Shown here: positions 62,345-64,000 of the stretch, piece by piece
Position numbering within the stretch: the first letter of the stretch is position 1
How the letters are laid out: every line of letters begins with the position of its first letter
NCBI RefSeq assembly: GCF_007992435.1
Contig: NZ_BKAG01000005.1
Location: 158,904-222,903 of the forward strand
Direction of reading: 5' to 3'
Source of the DNA: Prosthecobacter gellanilyticus
GTDB lineage: Bacteria > Verrucomicrobiota > Verrucomicrobiia > Verrucomicrobiales > Verrucomicrobiaceae
Length of the DNA: 64,000 nt
The notes under the pieces: model-generated
What the model was told of the DNA's origin: nothing
Databases searched by the model: none
Seen by the model: the letters and a program-made list of their open reading frames with translations, nothing else
Made by a program: the position numbers and the translations under genes

Positions 62345-63916
62345 ATGAAACCATCGCTCGCGCTCTTTTCGTTCCTCGTCCTGGCTTCCTCGCTGTCGGC
62401 TGAGGTGAAGCTTTCCAAGGTTTTTACGCCGCACATGGTGCTGCAGCGTGATATGCCGGTGCCGGTCTGGGGCACGGCGGCTCCGGGTGAGAAGGTGGAG
62501 GTTGCCTTTGCCGGGCAGACGAAGTCGGCGACCGCGGATGACAAAGGCGCGTGGCGTGTGAAGCTGGATGCGCTGAAGGCCAGCGCGGAACCTCGTGTGC
62601 TGAGCATCGGCAGTCAGAAGATCGATGACGTGCTGGTGGGTGATGTGTGGATTGGCTCTGGGCAGTCGAACATGGACATGGTGGTCTCCAGCTATGTGGC
62701 GAATGACCCCGTGCTGGCAGAGGCGGCGAAGCAGAGCTATCCAAAACTCAGGCTGATGCGCAAAGAGGGGAACGCGACCTGGGAGCAGTCGACCCCTGAG
62801 ACGAATCCGAAGTTCAGCGCGCTGCTGTTCTCCTTTGGCTTTGCGTTGCAGAAGGAGATCGATGTGCCGGTCGGCCTCATGGTCGGTGCGGTCGGTGGCA
62901 CGCCTTCGGGGTTTTGGTTGAGCGAGGAGATGTATCGCAGTGACGCAGCTTCCGCCGAGGCGGTGAAGAAGTTCGCGCCGACCTATAATTATGATGAGCT
63001 TGTGGCCAAGCTCGCCGTGGCCAAGGCCGCCTATGAGGTGGAGCTGGCGAAGTGGAAGGTGGCTGCTGAGGCCGCGAAGAAAGAGGGCAAGGAAGTGCCG
63101 CGCGGTCCGCGCCCTCCCCAGGGTGTGGGCAAACCGGGCGAGACGAATTCGGGCAAGGTGGGGCAGCTCTTTGAGGCTTACATTCGTCCGTATGTGGGCT
63201 ATGGCATCAAGGGGGTGCTCTGGGACCAGGGCGAGAGCCGCACGAACATTGTGGGGGTGGATCAGGTGACGCTCATGGGCGCGCTGATCGGTGGCTGGCG
63301 CAAGGCCTGGGGCCAGGGTGAGTTCCCCTGGATCTATGTGCAGAAGCCCAGCGGTGGTGGTTGCGCTTTTGATTATACCCAGCCGATGAATTCGCGCGCG
63401 GAGAAATTCGCGCCGCTGCCGGCGACGATCCCGAATCATCCGGATCGCGAGTACTCACACGTGGCCTTTGAGCAGATCATGAAGTATCCGAACACGCACA
63501 TGGCCATCAGCAGTGATCTGGGCAATGGCATCCATCCGCCGAACAAGTCGGGTTATGGTGCACGTGCCGTGCAGGTGGCGCTGGCCGTGGCTTATGAGAA
63601 AGGGAATGAATACCTCGGTCCGCAGCTTGCTTCCCACTCCGTTTCTGGTGGCAAGATCACGCTGAAGTTCAAGCACACTGGCAAGGGGCTGGCGTTTAAG
63701 AATGGTGACAAGCTTCAGGGCTTCTCCATCGCAGGCGCTGACCAAAAGTTTGTTTGGGCGGACGCTGTGATCGAGGGGGATACAGTGGTTGTTTCCAGCA
63801 AGGATGTGCCGCAGGCTGCGGCTGTGCGTTATGCGTGGAGCAATGCGTTCCAGTGGGCGAACCTGTTTAATCAGGATGGTTTGCCGGCGCAGCCGTTTCG
63901 GACGGATGTGTGGTAG
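62345..63916 (+). CDS. sialate O-acetylesterase (SGNH family)
   Basis: A 523-residue exported esterase (MKPSLALFSFLVLASSLSAEV, signal peptide). The family's beta-sandwich start is VFTPHMVLQRDMPVPVWGTAAPGEKVEV. The SGNH motif lies at GSGQSNMD with the nucleophile Ser108, and DQGESR (GIKGVLWDQGESRTN) gives the WYQGE-like block. An Ala/Lys/Glu-rich helical insertion (about residues 225-260) extends the domain, as in related proteins of the PVC group. It removes O-acetyl groups from sialic acids or acetylated polysaccharides outside the cytoplasm. The region downstream of 63917 (84 bp to the window end) holds no feature I can support. Confidence 0.92.
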   Translation: MKPSLALFSFLVLASSLSAEVKLSKVFTPHMVLQRDMPVPVWGTAAPGEKVEVAFAGQTKSATADDKGAWRVKLDALKASAEPRVLSIGSQKIDDVLVGDVWIGSGQSNMDMVVSSYVANDPVLAEAAKQSYPKLRLMRKEGNATWEQSTPETNPKFSALLFSFGFALQKEIDVPVGLMVGAVGGTPSGFWLSEEMYRSDAASAEAVKKFAPTYNYDELVAKLAVAKAAYEVELAKWKVAAEAAKKEGKEVPRGPRPPQGVGKPGETNSGKVGQLFEAYIRPYVGYGIKGVLWDQGESRTNIVGVDQVTLMGALIGGWRKAWGQGEFPWIYVQKPSGGGCAFDYTQPMNSRAEKFAPLPATIPNHPDREYSHVAFEQIMKYPNTHMAISSDLGNGIHPPNKSGYGARAVQVALAVAYEKGNEYLGPQLASHSVSGGKITLKFKHTGKGLAFKNGDKLQGFSIAGADQKFVWADAVIEGDTVVVSSKDVPQAAAVRYAWSNAFQWANLFNQDGLPAQPFRTDVW

Positions 63917-64000
63917 GTTGCGCGCTTTGACATCGGCGCGCATTTGATGCAACGTGTGCGCAGAGGATGTCTTCGAAATACGCTGTGGCATGTGCGCACG

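Overview
The window is a high-GC chromosomal segment that is most plausibly from a Verrucomicrobium (phylum Verrucomicrobiota, Prosthecobacter/Verrucomicrobiaceae type). The reasons are a Verru_Chthon cassette protein A, PVC-type haem-binding dehydrogenases, autotransporter-associated beta-strand repeat proteins, many Tat or Sec exported beta-propellers, and start codons that mostly lack a strong Shine-Dalgarno. I see no rRNA, tRNA, CRISPR array, insertion sequence or phage gene.

Layout. (1) 1-8938, minus strand: one compact operon, kbl - short asparaginase - sdaA - tricorn-like protease - DUF6528 propeller - metallophosphoesterase - basic-secretory-protein metalloprotease (cut by the window edge). 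It links periplasmic peptide breakdown to Gly/Thr/Asn/Ser catabolism. (2) 9013-11266, minus: iron-sulfur photolyase - TspO - DUF3253, translationally coupled by two ATGA overlaps. (3) 11406-23703: a 2462-residue secreted dehydrogenase/dihaem/beta-helix chimera and an 1141-residue PVC haem-binding dehydrogenase (both minus) flank a GntR/LacI-type regulator (plus) that has a perfect palindrome just before its start. (4) 23768-29305: DoxX-cupin pair, DUF5069, NHL propeller, bacterial PH protein, orphan gluconate 2-dehydrogenase subunit 3, serine hydrolase. (5) 29400-41860, minus: a 12.5-kb three-gene operon of two giant exported Ig-like proteins that share one C-terminal domain, followed by the pilin-like Verru_Chthon A protein in a 4-bp GTGA overlap. 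This is the best candidate in the window for an undescribed surface system. (6) 42200-64000: kelch protein with a His-rich tail, pdxH, hpt-moaD, a 55-residue lipoprotein, a GH13 enzyme, DUF2339, methyltransferase, exported glutathione peroxidase, CCA-adding enzyme, PhoD-like phosphatase, M48 peptidase with a zinc-ribbon/TPR partner, a small unknown protein coupled to rlmF, and a sialate O-acetylesterase.

Intergenic structure is notable. Four loci (about 20161, 24741, 27196 and 62044) carry two inverted copies of a small palindrome, an arrangement like REP/BIME elements. Two of them are copies of one family. There are also two convincing intrinsic terminators (45321, 52107), leader hairpins before the giant chimera and kbl, and an AT-rich inverted repeat before cca. 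Where a gene has several possible starts I preferred those that begin a signal peptide or make a 4-bp coupling overlap; such choices are inference.
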